In this document: piece by piece, positions 1 through 8,827 of the stretch | Position numbering within the stretch: the first letter of the stretch is position 1 | How the letters are laid out: the number at the start of each line of letters is the position of its first letter | Source: Oscillospiraceae bacterium | Lineage (GTDB): Bacteria > Bacillota > Clostridia > Oscillospirales > Oscillospiraceae | DNA length: 64,000 nt | Assembly (NCBI GenBank): GCA_910575815.1 | Contig: CAJTFN010000006.1 | Span: forward strand, 124,001 to 188,000 | Reading direction: 5' to 3' | The notes under the pieces: model-generated | The model's database searches: none | Told to the model about the DNA's origin: nothing | What the model saw: only the letters and a program-made list of their open reading frames with translations | Made by a program: the position numbers and the translations under genes

Positions 1-1
1 C

Positions 2-1564
2 GAGACCCGGGGCGAATTCTACGAGCTCCAGGAGTGGAGCCGGGAGGGATGGGCTCTTCGGGACACCCTGGAACCGTCGGAGAGCTTCACCTACGATCTG
101 GGCCGTCTGGGCTCCGGGTCCCACCATCGGTTCCAGGTGGTGGCCAAGGACCGCAACGGCACCGTTCGCTCCTCGGAGGAGGCGGACTTCTTCGCCTCCA
201 TTTCCCCGCTGTACGCCACCGTCTGGCCCATCATCGAACAGCCTTTTTATGAGAAAGCCAGCGCAGAGTCCCCTTCCCTAGGCAAGCTTCCCGGCGGGAC
301 AGCTCTTTGCGTTCTGGAGGAAAGCGGAGACTGGTTCCAGGTCCGGTACAAGGACCAGTACGGCTGGGTGGACAGCCGCTTCTGCATGATTAATCTGCCG
401 GAGTATGTGGGAGACCATTGCGCCTATGACATCACCAACAGCTACCGTTCCATCTTCAAGGTTCACGAAGCCCCCATCGCCTTGATTACGGACCAGGTGA
501 TTCAGGGCTTTGAGCACATCCAAACAACGGACGAGCACTTCCTGGTTCCCTATCTCTATCCCTGTTCCAAGAAGCTTCTCAGCGCCGCCCAGGCGGCGGA
601 GGCCGATGGCTACCGTCTGAAAATCTACGAGGCCTTCCGGCCCAACGAGGCCACCCGCTATCTCTATGACACCACCGCTGCCCAACTGGAATGGGCCGCC
701 CTGGTCTACGACGAGGATGAGAACGCCGTTGACCCCGTCACCGGCTGGGTGGTGGACTTGGCGGACGGGCTTTTGACGGACCCGGAAACCAAGGAGAAAA
801 TCAGCCGGGAAGAGCTGGCCCAGCGGCAGGCGGAAGAGACCCAGGAGGAAACCCCGGAAGAGGGTCTGCCGCCGGACGGATCGCCCGTTCCCGTTCCGGA
901 GGACACCGACCCTTCCCAACCCTTCTTCACACTGCCGGAGGAAGGAGAGGGCGGCAATCTGGAGGAAATTCCGGAGGAAGTTCCCCCGGAGGCAGAGGCG
1001 CCCTCTGGTGAGCCCTCCGGGACGCCCTCTGAGGAACCCTCCGGGGACTCCTCCGAGAGCTCTGAGACCTCTGAGACGCCGGAAGAGGAGCCAGAGGAGA
1101 CTTACGACACCTATTTCTCGGTAATGACCAACAATGGCCGCTTCCACCTGGGGAGCTTCCTGGCCCGGGTGACCTCCGCCCACAACCGGGGCATTGCCCT
1201 GGACCTGACGCTGGAACGGCAGGACAGCGGCGAGGAGCTGGAGATGCAGAGCGCCATCCACGACCTGAGCTGGTACTCCGCCACCTACCTGAACAACGAG
1301 AACGCCAAGCTCCTGGAGAAGTACATGACCGCCACTGGCATGCGGGGCCTGACCTCGGAATGGTGGCACTTTCAGGACGACGAAACCCGGGAGGCCATCG
1401 GCCTGTCCAGCTATCTGTTCCGAGGCGTGAACCTGGCCGGCTGGACCCGGGACGAGACCGGCTGGCGCTACCGTAACGAGGACGGCAGTTTCCTTCGCGA
1501 CACCTCCGCGACGGTGGACGGAAAACGCCGCACCTTCGACCAAAACGGCTATACAACGGACTGA
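2..1564 (+). CDS. VanX-like M15 D-Ala-D-Ala dipeptidase/carboxypeptidase, 5' partial
   Basis: The frame is open from base 2, so the true start lies before the window. The first visible residues resemble a fibronectin-type or similar beta domain. An SH3b-like cell-wall-binding domain follows (about residues 72-130 of the visible part), then an M15 zinc peptidase. The peptidase shows an RPNEATR segment like the VanX arginine motif, SAHNRGIALD (SxHxxGxAxD zinc and catalytic motif) near residue 393, and SEWWH near 451, which is the VanX-type catalytic Glu and third zinc ligand. M15D enzymes cleave D-Ala-D-Ala or the peptidoglycan stem outside the membrane. Oddly, about 105 residues rich in E, P, S and G split the catalytic domain between the arginine motif and the zinc motif. 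The enzyme family is secure; dipeptidase versus carboxypeptidase is not. Confidence 0.85.
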   Translation, partial: ETRGEFYELQEWSREGWALRDTLEPSESFTYDLGRLGSGSHHRFQVVAKDRNGTVRSSEEADFFASISPLYATVWPIIEQPFYEKASAESPSLGKLPGGTALCVLEESGDWFQVRYKDQYGWVDSRFCMINLPEYVGDHCAYDITNSYRSIFKVHEAPIALITDQVIQGFEHIQTTDEHFLVPYLYPCSKKLLSAAQAAEADGYRLKIYEAFRPNEATRYLYDTTAAQLEWAALVYDEDENAVDPVTGWVVDLADGLLTDPETKEKISREELAQRQAEETQEETPEEGLPPDGSPVPVPEDTDPSQPFFTLPEEGEGGNLEEIPEEVPPEAEAPSGEPSGTPSEEPSGDSSESSETSETPEEEPEETYDTYFSVMTNNGRFHLGSFLARVTSAHNRGIALDLTLERQDSGEELEMQSAIHDLSWYSATYLNNENAKLLEKYMTATGMRGLTSEWWHFQDDETREAIGLSSYLFRGVNLAGWTRDETGWRYRNEDGSFLRDTSATVDGKRRTFDQNGYTTD

Positions 1565-1570
1565 CCCCAT

Positions 1571-1615
1571 AAAAACCTTCCCCGGAAGCCGGTTCGGCTT
1601 CCGGGGGAGGTTTTT
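1571..1615. terminator. Bidirectional rho-independent terminator
   Basis: Arms of 20 nt (1571-1590 and 1596-1615) pair with one G-U and a 5-nt loop. There is an A5 run on one side and a T5 run on the other. It lies between the convergent peptidase and YjiH genes and should serve both. Confidence 0.9.
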
Positions 1616-1637
1616 CAAACGCGGCCAGCCGTCGCGC

Positions 1638-2981
1638 TTATAAAACCAGGTTCGCAAAAAGCACAATGAGGGGAATGGCAATGAGGGTGCGCTCCATGAA
1701 GATCAAAAACAGCTTCCAGAGATTCAGGGGGATCTCGCTTTTGATGATGATGGCTCCCACCTCGGTCAGGTAGATGATCTGCACCAGAGAGAGGACGCCC
1801 ACCACAAACCTGGTCTTCACGGAGGTCAAGCCGCCAATCAGCAGGGCCGGGATAAACATATCCGTAAACCCGATCAGCGTGGCCGGAGCAGCGGCAAAGG
1901 CCTCCTCCAGGCCCAGCGCTTGCAGATAGAGACCCATGGGGTAGGATACCCAGTCGAAGAGCGGCGTGTAGGTGGCGATGATCAGCACCAGAGTTCCCCA
2001 GGCGGCCACGATGGGAATCAGGTCAAAGAACATGCCGATCACCACTTCCAGTCCACCGGAGAGCACATCCTTCAAGCGGAAGGTCTCCGCCCGGCGGCAA
2101 CTGATCTCCAGCGCGTAGGGCAGCAGCTTTTTCTCCTGGGGAACCTCCTCGTTGATCTGGCAGCCCGCCTGCTCCTGATAGGTTTCCGGCAGACGGCTCA
2201 GAGGCGGCACCCGCGCCAGAAGCACCGCCAGGACAACCCCCACCAGGCAGATGCAGAGATAGAAGGCGGGAAAGACATTGGCAATGCCCAGGGTGTTGGC
2301 GATGAGAAGGCAGAAGGGAATGGAGACAATGGAGAAGTTCGTCATGATGTACCCCGCCTCCCGCTTGGTATAAAAGCCCTTCATGTACTGCTCCCGGGTG
2401 AGGATGACGGCGGCGTTGGACGCGCCGAACCAGGAGGCGATCAAGTCCACCGAAGCCCGGCCCGGCACGTGGAACAGGGGCCGCACCACCGGCTTCAGCA
2501 AAACCCCCAGGAACTCCATGATGCCGCAGTCCGTCAGGAAGGGCAGAATGAAGCTGAACCCCAGCACGATGCAAAAGAGGGTGGCGCAGAGGTCCACAAT
2601 GGTGCCGCCGGTGTCGATGGAGGTAACAAAGGCCGGTCCGATCTGAAACACCACCATGCACGTAAACACCGCACCCAGCACTTTGGACACCAGATACAGC
2701 GGCGTGGTGGAAAAGCCCTTCCGGAGATAGGCGTTGTCCCGAATCCAGGCGGGCTTGCGGAAGTAGTCATAGAGGCTGAGGACCGCGGAAGCGGTGATCA
2801 TCACCACCAGAATATAGGGCAGGGTATCGCCAAAAAGCCCGCGGAGGAAGCCTTTCAGGTAGTCCAGCAGGGTGGTAAACGACTCCCCTTGGGGCACCGG
2901 CACCAGGAACATCAACACACCAAAACCGGAGCCCAGCAGGAATTTTGACAGATTTTTCCCATTGACATGATTCTCTTTCAT
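1638..2981 (-). CDS. YjiH family membrane protein (nucleoside-recognition/Gate domain)
   Basis: A 447-residue polytopic inner-membrane protein with about 10 hydrophobic segments. It matches the YjiH/Gate-domain family, whose transport substrate is not settled. Conserved-looking stretches are the SWFGASNAAVILTREQYMKG region mid-protein and the C-terminal TDMFIPALLIGG segment. The start at 2981 follows a GAGAGGAGAG ribosome site 8 nt away. It begins 21 bp after the alcohol dehydrogenase gene, which itself overlaps the aminotransferase, so the three form one minus-strand operon. By context it could import or export the amino-acid-derived compound handled by those enzymes, but that is inference. 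Confidence 0.82.
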   Translation of the reverse strand: MKENHVNGKNLSKFLLGSGFGVLMFLVPVPQGESFTTLLDYLKGFLRGLFGDTLPYILVVMITASAVLSLYDYFRKPAWIRDNAYLRKGFSTTPLYLVSKVLGAVFTCMVVFQIGPAFVTSIDTGGTIVDLCATLFCIVLGFSFILPFLTDCGIMEFLGVLLKPVVRPLFHVPGRASVDLIASWFGASNAAVILTREQYMKGFYTKREAGYIMTNFSIVSIPFCLLIANTLGIANVFPAFYLCICLVGVVLAVLLARVPPLSRLPETYQEQAGCQINEEVPQEKKLLPYALEISCRRAETFRLKDVLSGGLEVVIGMFFDLIPIVAAWGTLVLIIATYTPLFDWVSYPMGLYLQALGLEEAFAAAPATLIGFTDMFIPALLIGGLTSVKTRFVVGVLSLVQIIYLTEVGAIIIKSEIPLNLWKLFLIFMERTLIAIPLIVLFANLVL

Positions 2982-3002
2982 CGTTTCTCTCTCCTCTCGG
3001 CC

Positions 3003-4064
3003 CTAGGCCAGGGTTTCTACGGCCTCCATGGCCCGGAAGGCCATGTCCTCCGTCACGGGGTAGGGAATGTGAGCCATATCCGGCCCGCTTACCATGGCGC
3101 GGAGCACCGGAGCCAGAAGCTCCCGGTCCAGGGGCACCTCCATCTCTCCCAAGGTGGCGGGGATGCCCAACGCCCGGAGAAACGCCCTCAGTTCCCGGAC
3201 CCGGTCCCAATCCTGGTCGATGGCCAGCTGCACCAGCACGCCATAGGCCACCGCGTCGCCGTGGAGGCAGTTCTCCTCGAACCCCGGCAGAAGGGCCAAT
3301 CCGTAATAAAGGGAGTGGGCGGCCGCGCCGTTATAGGCCTCCTCCACCAGCAGCGATACCAGCCCGGTACTGACCACGTTGGCCAGCACCGCTTCCTCCA
3401 GGGCCTCCGTGACCCGGTGGGCCCGGCAGTCCTGAAGGGCCTCTACACCGTGTTCCAGCAGAGGGGCGTAGCACAGGTTGCTGATCTCCCGGCCCAGGGC
3501 GGAACTGTGGGCCAGACGGTCTCCCCGGGTGGAAAAGTGGCACTCGAAGAACTTCGCCAGGGTATCCCCCATGCCAGCCCGGAGGTACTTCGCCGGGGCT
3601 TTCGCCAGAATCTCCAGGTCTATGAAGCAGTGGCGGGCAGGCCGGTCAAAAAAGGCGAAACGGTCAAAGCTGCCGTCCTCCCGGTAGAGAACGGAGAGGG
3701 CCGTGGTTCCCGCGCAGGTGGCGGCAGTGGTGGGAAAGGTGAACACCGGCAAACCAGCGGCGGCCGCCGTGCCCTTGGCCGTGTCCAGAGCCTTGCCGCC
3801 GCCCATGCCAAAGACCATATCCGCTCCCATCTCCCGGGCGTAAGCCCCCCAGCGCTCCACGGCGGCCTCCGTGCACTCGGCGCCGTACACCCTCTCTTCC
3901 AGGGCCATGTCCGTTCCCTGGAGAGACTGCCGCAGGGTCTCTCCCCCGGCGGCCAGGGCCTTCTTTCCGCCCAGAAGCAGAGCCTTAGTCCCGTAGGGCC
4001 GGCAGACGGCGTACACATCGTACCCCCGTCCTACGGTGTAGTTACAGAAAAAGACATTCCTCAT
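3003..4064 (-). CDS. Iron-containing alcohol/glycerol-type dehydrogenase
   Basis: This 353-residue protein belongs to the group III iron (GldA-like) alcohol dehydrogenases. GMGGGKALDTAKG near residue 93 is the NAD(P)-binding GGGxxxDxxK motif. The metal ligands are seen as Asp in AGMGDTLAK and His in AAAHSLYYG and CLHGDAVAYG. The start at 4064 shares an ATGA overlap with the aminotransferase stop; a longer reading frame to 4241 lies wholly inside that gene and is rejected. Position suggests reduction of the 2-oxo acid or aldehyde made by the aminotransferase, for example in Ehrlich-type or reductive amino-acid fermentation. The substrate cannot be read from sequence. Confidence 0.85.
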   Translation of the reverse strand: MRNVFFCNYTVGRGYDVYAVCRPYGTKALLLGGKKALAAGGETLRQSLQGTDMALEERVYGAECTEAAVERWGAYAREMGADMVFGMGGGKALDTAKGTAAAAGLPVFTFPTTAATCAGTTALSVLYREDGSFDRFAFFDRPARHCFIDLEILAKAPAKYLRAGMGDTLAKFFECHFSTRGDRLAHSSALGREISNLCYAPLLEHGVEALQDCRAHRVTEALEEAVLANVVSTGLVSLLVEEAYNGAAAHSLYYGLALLPGFEENCLHGDAVAYGVLVQLAIDQDWDRVRELRAFLRALGIPATLGEMEVPLDRELLAPVLRAMVSGPDMAHIPYPVTEDMAFRAMEAVETLA

Positions 4065-5239
4065 TTCAGCAGCTCCCGCAGCTTCCCGAGACGGTCCAGG
4101 GCCTCGTCCAAGGTGCTCTCCTCCCGGGCGAAGTGGAGGCGGATCAAATGATTTACCGGCTCCCGGAAGAAGCTGGACCCCGGCACCGCCGCCACGCCAA
4201 TGTGCACGATCATCCACTCGCAGAACTCCAGGTCCGTCCATCCCTGGAACTGGGGCAGATTCAGGAAGTCCTGAATGTCAATGAGGACAAAGTAGGTCCC
4301 CTGGGGAACGTTGTGCTTCAGGCCGATCCGGTCCAGGCCCTCCAGGAAGTAAGCCCGCTTCCTGGTGTAGGTGGCCAGGAGCTGGTCATAGTAGCTCTCC
4401 GGGAAGCCCAGACCCACGGTGGCCGCCTCCTGCAAGGGAGCCGCCGCGCCAACGGTGAGGAAGTCGTGAACCTTCTTGGCCCCCTCCACCACCTCCTCCG
4501 GTCCCACCAGATAGCCCAGCCGCCAGCCGGTGATGGAATAGGTCTTGGACAGGGAGTTGCAGGTAATGGTATGGGAAAACATCCCCGGCAGGGAGGCCAT
4601 GCACACGTGCTCCCACGGGGCGTAGACCATGTGCTCATACACCTCGTCGGTGATGACAAAGGCGTCGTACCGCACCGCCAGAGCACCGATGCCCTCCAGC
4701 TCCTCCCGGGTGAAGACCTTGCCGCAGGGATTGGACGGATTGCAGACGATGATGGCCTTGGCCCCCTGGCGGAAGCCATCCTCAATCAGGCTCATGTCAA
4801 AGTGGTACTCCGGCGGAACCAGGGGAATGTAAATGGGCTCGGCTCCGGACAAAATGGCGTCCGCACCGTAGTTCTCGTAGAAGGGAGAGAAGACCATCAC
4901 CTTATCGCCGGGGTTGCAGATGGTCATCATGGCGCACATCATGGCCTCCGTGCCGCCGCAGGTGACCACGATCTCCGTCTCCGGGTCGATCGCCCGGCCC
5001 AGGGCCTTTCCCTGCTTCAGGGCCAGGGCCTGGCGGAAGTTCTCCGCGCCGAAGGTGACGGAATACTGATGGGGCCCGGCGTAGGCAGCCTTCGCCAGGG
5101 CGTCCAGAATTTCCTTGGGCGGGTCAAAGTCCGGAAAGCCCTGGGAGAGGTTGATGGCCCCGTGCTCGTCGCTGATGCGGGTCATGCGGCGGATGACGGA
5201 GTCCGTGAAGGTCTGTACCCGGTGGCTCAATGCTGGCAT
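4061..5239 (-). CDS. PLP-dependent class I/II aminotransferase
   Basis: A 392-residue fold-type I aminotransferase. Visible marks are INLSQGFPDFDPP at the N-terminus, VCNPSNPCGKVF, the D-E-V-Y of ITDEVYEHMVY, and the PLP lysine in NSLSKTYSITGWRLGY. These are typical of the methionine/kynurenine/aromatic aminotransferase group. The start at 5239 has AAGAGGT 8 nt upstream; the reading frame could run to 5359 but would cross the promoter. It is the first gene of the aminotransferase-dehydrogenase-YjiH operon. The likely role is reversible amino transfer to 2-oxoglutarate, with the amino-acid substrate unknown. Confidence 0.9.
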   Translation of the reverse strand: MPALSHRVQTFTDSVIRRMTRISDEHGAINLSQGFPDFDPPKEILDALAKAAYAGPHQYSVTFGAENFRQALALKQGKALGRAIDPETEIVVTCGGTEAMMCAMMTICNPGDKVMVFSPFYENYGADAILSGAEPIYIPLVPPEYHFDMSLIEDGFRQGAKAIIVCNPSNPCGKVFTREELEGIGALAVRYDAFVITDEVYEHMVYAPWEHVCMASLPGMFSHTITCNSLSKTYSITGWRLGYLVGPEEVVEGAKKVHDFLTVGAAAPLQEAATVGLGFPESYYDQLLATYTRKRAYFLEGLDRIGLKHNVPQGTYFVLIDIQDFLNLPQFQGWTDLEFCEWMIVHIGVAAVPGSSFFREPVNHLIRLHFAREESTLDEALDRLGKLRELLK

Positions 5240-5281
5240 GGCAATTACCTCTTTTTCTAATGTAATGTTTTGCACCTGAAT

Positions 5282-5310
5282 ATCATAAGACTTTCCCCTG
5301 AATACGTCAA
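5282..5310 (-). promoter_or_regulatory. Promoter of the aminotransferase operon
   Basis: On the minus strand, TTGACG (5310-5305) is followed by a 17-bp spacer and TATGAT (5287-5282), 43 nt upstream of the start codon. Confidence 0.75.
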
Positions 5311-5317
5311 GAGATAA

Positions 5318-5335
5318 TTTGCATAAATATGCAAA
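5318..5335. promoter_or_regulatory. 18-bp palindrome, candidate operator
   Basis: TTTGCATA-AA-TATGCAAA is a perfect dyad with 8-bp arms, 7 bp upstream of the -35 box of the aminotransferase operon. The placement fits an activator site. The regulator is unknown. Confidence 0.5.
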
Positions 5336-5375
5336 CAGGTGCATTTTTATCCTGTGCAAAGAGACTTTGAAAAGG

Positions 5376-5414
5376 AACCAGCCCCGCCGGGCCAGAGGTC
5401 CGGCGGGGCTGGTT
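5376..5414 (-). terminator. Terminator of the SLH protein gene
   Basis: A perfect 15-bp stem (5376-5390 with 5400-5414) with a 9-nt loop. On the minus strand it is followed by CCTTTT, just downstream of the stop at 5429. Confidence 0.85.
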
Positions 5415-5428
5415 TCGTGTGGATTGGC

Positions 5429-7459
5429 TCAACGGGCCACGTTCTCGCAGAAGCGGTGGAGAATCGCCGCCGCCTGGGCCCGGGTGGCGCCGCCGAAGGG
5501 ATTCAGCTTCCCCTCGCCGGTTCCGTTTACCAGACCCGCGCCGTTGGCCCAGGAGAGGGCGTCCCGGGCATAGGCACTGACAGTGTCCCCGTCGGAGAAC
5601 TTGCTCAGGTCCGCCCGGAGGGTGGTGGTGAGGTTCCGGGTGGTGGCGTACCGATAGAGGAAGGTGGCCAGCTGCTCCCGGGTGATGGAATCGCCGGGCT
5701 TAAAGGTTCCGTCCTCATAGCCCTTGGTGATGCCGATGGCCGCGGCCCACTTCACCGCGGTCTCGCAATAGGACCCGGCGGCCACGTCGGTAAAGCCATC
5801 CCCCGTGACCACGGGCTGTCCGGCCAGACGGTGGAGAATCGTCACGATCTGCCCCCGGGTAATGGGGCCATAGGGATTGAAGTTCCCGCCGCCGGTGCCG
5901 TTCATCAGGCCCCGCTGGGTCACGTAGGCAATGTCCGCCGCCAGTCTGTAGCCATTGGGCACGTCCAGGAAAGCCAGGACGGACAGATTCACGCTAACCG
6001 TGAAATTGACGCTCAGGTCCGCCGAATAGCCGTTGGCCCGGACGGTGATGATGCCCTTGTAGTCGTTGGCCATCAGGCCCGTCATGGGACGGATGTTGAA
6101 GGTGGCGGTGCCGCCGGCGGGGAGAGACTTGTTGGAGAGCAGGCCAATCTCGTAGTTATAGGAGCTGGGCTGCTCCAGGGTCATGGGATAGTCTGTGTTG
6201 TTCTTAATCGTGACCCGCTGGAAGTCGAGGGCGGTGTAGCCCTGCTGGGCGGAACCGAAGTCCAGGGTGGAGGGGCTGAGGGTCAGGGCCGCTTCCTTCT
6301 TCTCCACCACCAGGGTGGCCTTGAACTCAGCGGTAGCACCCTCCCGGGTCTGGAAGACGATCTTGTCGGTGTAGCTCCCGGCTTTCAGATCCTTCTTGGG
6401 GACGATTTTATAGGTGGCGTCTTCATTGTATTTCAGGGAAACCGTGCCGCTCTGGGTGGCGGTGACGTCGAAGTGGTCGTTGCCCTTCACGTCGCTCATC
6501 CGGATGGTGTTGTCGCTCTTGTTGGTGACGGTGACGGTGAGCTCCTTCTCCTTGGCGGTCTTCTCGTCATAGCCCTCCACCAGCTTGCCGAAGTCCTTGG
6601 AGGTGGGGCTAAGGGAAATGGTGTATTTGTCCTCCACAACCTTGCCGGAGACGCCGACGGTGGTGGTCTTGGAGTCGCTGCCGGCCTGGGCCTTGACGGT
6701 GAGAGTTCCACCAATGCTGCCCGTGCTGGAGGTGCTGTACACCGTGACGGTCACCGTGCAGCTGGAGCCCTTGGAGGGCAGGTCGCTGGTGTTCAGGCTG
6801 TACGAGGCGTTGGTAAGGCTACCGGACACGCCGACTTTCGTGGCGTAGTCGCTGTTGTTCGTGATGGTGAAGCTCTTCGTCAGGCCTTTCGTGGTTCCCT
6901 TTTCCAGACTGCCGAAATCAAGGCTGGAGGGGGAGATGGTGACGTCGACTTTGGCGGTGGGAGTGGTGGGAGGGGGATTCTTGTCTCCACTTTCACTATT
7001 ACCATCGCCGCCTTCATTACCGCTGCCGTTTCCGCTGCCGCTTCCGTCGCCGTTTCCGCTGCCGCTTCCGTCGCCGTTTCCGCTGCCGCTTCCGTCGCCG
7101 TTTCCGCTGCCGCTTCCGTCGCCGTTTCCGCTGCCGCTTCCGTCGTCGTTTCCGCTGCCGCTTCCGTCGCCGTTTCCGCTGCCGCTTCCGTCGCCGTTTC
7201 CGCTGCCGCTTCCGTCGCCGTTTCCGCTGCCGCTTCCGTCGCCGTTTCCGCTGCCGCCGTTTTCGTCGCCGTTTCCACTGCCGCCGCCGTTTTCGTCGCC
7301 GTTGCCGTCGTCGTCGCCTTCATTGTCGGTGCTACTACCGCCTTCACCGGTCACGGAAGAATTACTTCCCTCACCCTCCGCCGCCACAGGCAGAACCGCA
7401 ATGCTCGCTAACATGCAAAGCACCATAAACAAAGCAAAAAACTGACTCTTTCGTTTCAT
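5429..7459 (-). CDS. Secreted SLH-domain protein with Gly/Ser/Asn/Asp repeat stalk
   Basis: 676 residues. A signal peptide (about 1-27, ending VLPVAA) is followed by a low-complexity stalk (about 65-150) built largely of ten GDGSGSGN units. Three Ig-like repeats follow, each opening with an SPSxLDFGS-type strand (choice-of-anchor D/ASPM-like). Three SLH motifs close the protein (about 510-676; [43 protein letters not shown]). SLH domains bind pyruvylated secondary wall polymer, so this is a surface-anchored protein with the Ig-like repeats displayed. It has its own promoter, a roughly 100-nt structured leader and a terminator. A plausible role is in the S-layer or adhesion; the ligand is unknown. 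Confidence 0.9.
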   Translation of the reverse strand: MKRKSQFFALFMVLCMLASIAVLPVAAEGEGSNSSVTGEGGSSTDNEGDDDGNGDENGGGSGNGDENGGSGNGDGSGSGNGDGSGSGNGDGSGSGNGDGSGSGNDDGSGSGNGDGSGSGNGDGSGSGNGDGSGSGNGDGSGSGNGSGNEGGDGNSESGDKNPPPTTPTAKVDVTISPSSLDFGSLEKGTTKGLTKSFTITNNSDYATKVGVSGSLTNASYSLNTSDLPSKGSSCTVTVTVYSTSSTGSIGGTLTVKAQAGSDSKTTTVGVSGKVVEDKYTISLSPTSKDFGKLVEGYDEKTAKEKELTVTVTNKSDNTIRMSDVKGNDHFDVTATQSGTVSLKYNEDATYKIVPKKDLKAGSYTDKIVFQTREGATAEFKATLVVEKKEAALTLSPSTLDFGSAQQGYTALDFQRVTIKNNTDYPMTLEQPSSYNYEIGLLSNKSLPAGGTATFNIRPMTGLMANDYKGIITVRANGYSADLSVNFTVSVNLSVLAFLDVPNGYRLAADIAYVTQRGLMNGTGGGNFNPYGPITRGQIVTILHRLAGQPVVTGDGFTDVAAGSYCETAVKWAAAIGITKGYEDGTFKPGDSITREQLATFLYRYATTRNLTTTLRADLSKFSDGDTVSAYARDALSWANGAGLVNGTGEGKLNPFGGATRAQAAAILHRFCENVAR
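7028..7254. repeat. 24-bp tandem repeat array inside the SLH gene
   Basis: About ten copies of a 24-bp unit encode GDGSGSGN; one copy carries G-to-D. The near identity of the DNA copies points to recent slippage or recombination, so repeat number probably varies between strains. Confidence 0.9.
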
Positions 7460-7561
7460 GTATTCCGTGTCCTTTCCGTATGTTTTTCCGGGCCTGTCCG
7501 CCTTGGCGGGCGAACCCTGGTGTTTCCGTCCCGCCGGGGCGGCGAAACTCGGTCTCGCTAA
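7460..7561 (-). ncRNA. Structured 5' leader of the SLH gene (class not recognised)
   Basis: From the predicted start near 7561 to the start codon, the roughly 100-nt leader is GC-rich. It can form two stems, GUUUC..GAAAC enclosing CCGC..GCGG, then GGG..CCC enclosing GCC..GGC. It ends at a clean ribosome site. The size and layout suit a cis-regulatory RNA. It does not clearly match a riboswitch consensus I can recall. Confidence 0.35.
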
Positions 7562-7567
7562 TTCAAC

Positions 7568-7596
7568 AGTCTACCACCTTCCCCAGGAAAAAACAA
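7568..7596 (-). promoter_or_regulatory. Promoter of the SLH gene
   Basis: On the minus strand, TTGTTT (7596-7591), a 17-bp spacer and TAGACT (7573-7568). Confidence 0.5.
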
Positions 7597-7670
7597 GACG
7601 AATTCTGTCAAAACCCCAAGGAAAAACGCTCCCCTTTCCAGCGCCTTCCTTTCCCCCCAGATTTTGAGGG

Positions 7671-7699
7671 TTGTCCCGGCCTTGGGTTTCCGGTATGCT
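7671..7699 (+). promoter_or_regulatory. Promoter of the cell-wall hydrolase gene
   Basis: TTGTCC (7671-7676), a 17-bp spacer and TATGCT (7694-7699), 34 bp before the start codon. Confidence 0.7.
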
Positions 7700-7732
7700 T
7701 GACTGTGAACTCCACACAAGAAAGGAAACGAT

Positions 7733-8509
7733 ATGAAACGCAAGCTCTTATGCGGACTTCTCGCTGCCGCCTCCCTGTGCCTCCCCGCCCGGGCCGCCCG
7801 GCCCGCAAACCTTCAGGTGGACGGGGAGCTGCTGAAATCCTCCGCCTACGTGGAGGAGGGCACCACCTACGCCCCCCTGCGGGAGCTCCTGGAAGCTCTG
7901 GGGGACTGGACGGTCTGGTGGGACGGCGGCGCCGCCCGGGCAGTCTCTGAGGACGCCTCCCTCTCGGCGGAACCCGACGGCAATCTTCTCACCGTCAACG
8001 GCAAAGACTATCCCTGCGTCGTGGACGTGGTGGACGGCCAGACCTACGTGCCCCTGCGCCTCACGGCGGAGGCCCTGGGCGCAGCTGTCCAATGGGACCC
8101 CTGGCTGGACGGCGCGGCGGTGACCTCTCCCGGCGCGGAGCACGACGCCATGGATCTCTACTGGCTCTCCCGCATCATCCACGCTGAAAGCGGCGGCGAG
8201 GCTCTGGAGGGCCAGATCGCCGTAGGCAGCGTGGTACTGAACCGGGTGGCCAGCGGCGACTTTCCCGACAGCGTGCCGGAGGTGATCTTCGACCGGGAAA
8301 ACGGCGTGCAGTTTGAGCCCGTGGCCAACGGCGCCGTTGCCGGCGAGCCCTCGGAGCTCTCCCAGGAGGCGGCCCGGCGGGCCCTGAACGGGGAGAATCC
8401 CGTGGGCAACGCCCTCTATTTCTTCGCCCCGGCCCTGTCCCAGGGAACCTGGATCGACTCCAGCCGGGCCTACCGGCAGACCATCGGCTGCCACCGCTTC
8501 TATTTGTAA
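7733..8509 (+). CDS. Secreted cell-wall hydrolase, SleB/CwlJ type with stalk domain
   Basis: 258 residues. The signal peptide (1-21, ending ARA) is followed by two halves of a copper-amine-oxidase N-like stalk domain (EEGTTYAPLRELLEALG and VDGQTYVPLRLTAEALG). A Hydrolase_2 catalytic domain follows (about 135-258; LSRIIHAESGGEALEGQIAV with the conserved Glu, VVLNRVASGDFP). This family cuts spore cortex or vegetative peptidoglycan as a lytic transglycosylase or amidase. AAGAAAGGAAACG precedes the start. It is monocistronic. Whether it acts in germination or vegetative turnover cannot be told; the stalk domain suggests a wall-associated enzyme. Confidence 0.88.
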   Translation: MKRKLLCGLLAAASLCLPARAARPANLQVDGELLKSSAYVEEGTTYAPLRELLEALGDWTVWWDGGAARAVSEDASLSAEPDGNLLTVNGKDYPCVVDVVDGQTYVPLRLTAEALGAAVQWDPWLDGAAVTSPGAEHDAMDLYWLSRIIHAESGGEALEGQIAVGSVVLNRVASGDFPDSVPEVIFDRENGVQFEPVANGAVAGEPSELSQEAARRALNGENPVGNALYFFAPALSQGTWIDSSRAYRQTIGCHRFYL

Positions 8510-8577
8510 CCGGCCCATCCCCCTCTCCGGCGGCTCCGGGGACGCTTCGTCCCGCCGCCGGAGGAGGGGGGCTTCCA

Positions 8578-8627
8578 TAAAAAGGTCCGCCTTTTTGCCT
8601 CTTTTCCAGGCAGGCGGCCCTTTTTTG
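8578..8627 (+). terminator. Rho-independent terminator after the cell-wall hydrolase
   Basis: AAAAGG-CCGCC pairs with GGCGG-CCCTTTT around an inner GCCT/AGGC stem, and is followed by a T6 run. Confidence 0.75.
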
Positions 8628-8683
8628 TGATATTCGCTTTAAAGAAACGCAGAATTTCCGCTGCATTTTAGGAAATTTATTTC

Positions 8684-8713
8684 TTGTGCAATCCCCCCTT
8701 TTTCCGATATTCT
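8684..8713 (+). promoter_or_regulatory. Promoter of gdhA
   Basis: TTGTGC (8684-8689), an 18-bp spacer and TATTCT (8708-8713). Confidence 0.5.
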
Positions 8714-8827
8714 GTAGGAAGAGAAATTCCCGACCCTCTTCACCGCTGTAATTCCCAAAAGATGTAATACCCGCTCTCCGGCGGAGGGCGGGGGACAGGT
8801 GGCCGGGCCGGACAAAGGGGCGATTTT

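Larger units (their letters stand above)
8510..8827 (+). other. Intergenic region between hydrolase and gdhA
   Basis: This region holds a long GC hairpin (CCCCCTCTCCGGCGG near 8520 with CCGCCGGAGGAGGGGG ending near 8571), a terminator and the gdhA promoter. The roughly 105-nt gdhA leader carries one further hairpin (CCCGC..GCGGG near 8770). No gene is seen. Confidence 0.7.

Noticed and set aside
278..1681. 467-codon minus-strand frame opposite the M15 peptidase
   Set aside because: Shadow of a GC-rich gene. No ribosome site, low-complexity G/R/L/V product, and the plus-strand frame carries clear catalytic motifs.
7028..7254. CRISPR-like regular repeat
   Set aside because: Units are contiguous with no unique spacers, and they translate into a periodic GDGSGSGN stalk.
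5339..7411. 690-codon plus-strand frame opposite the SLH gene
   Set aside because: Antisense of repeats and SLH motifs (AASVAVSA runs). The minus-strand product has signal peptide, Ig-like and SLH domains.
8714..8827. Glutamine or other riboswitch in the gdhA leader
   Set aside because: Only one plain GC hairpin is visible and no conserved riboswitch core was found.
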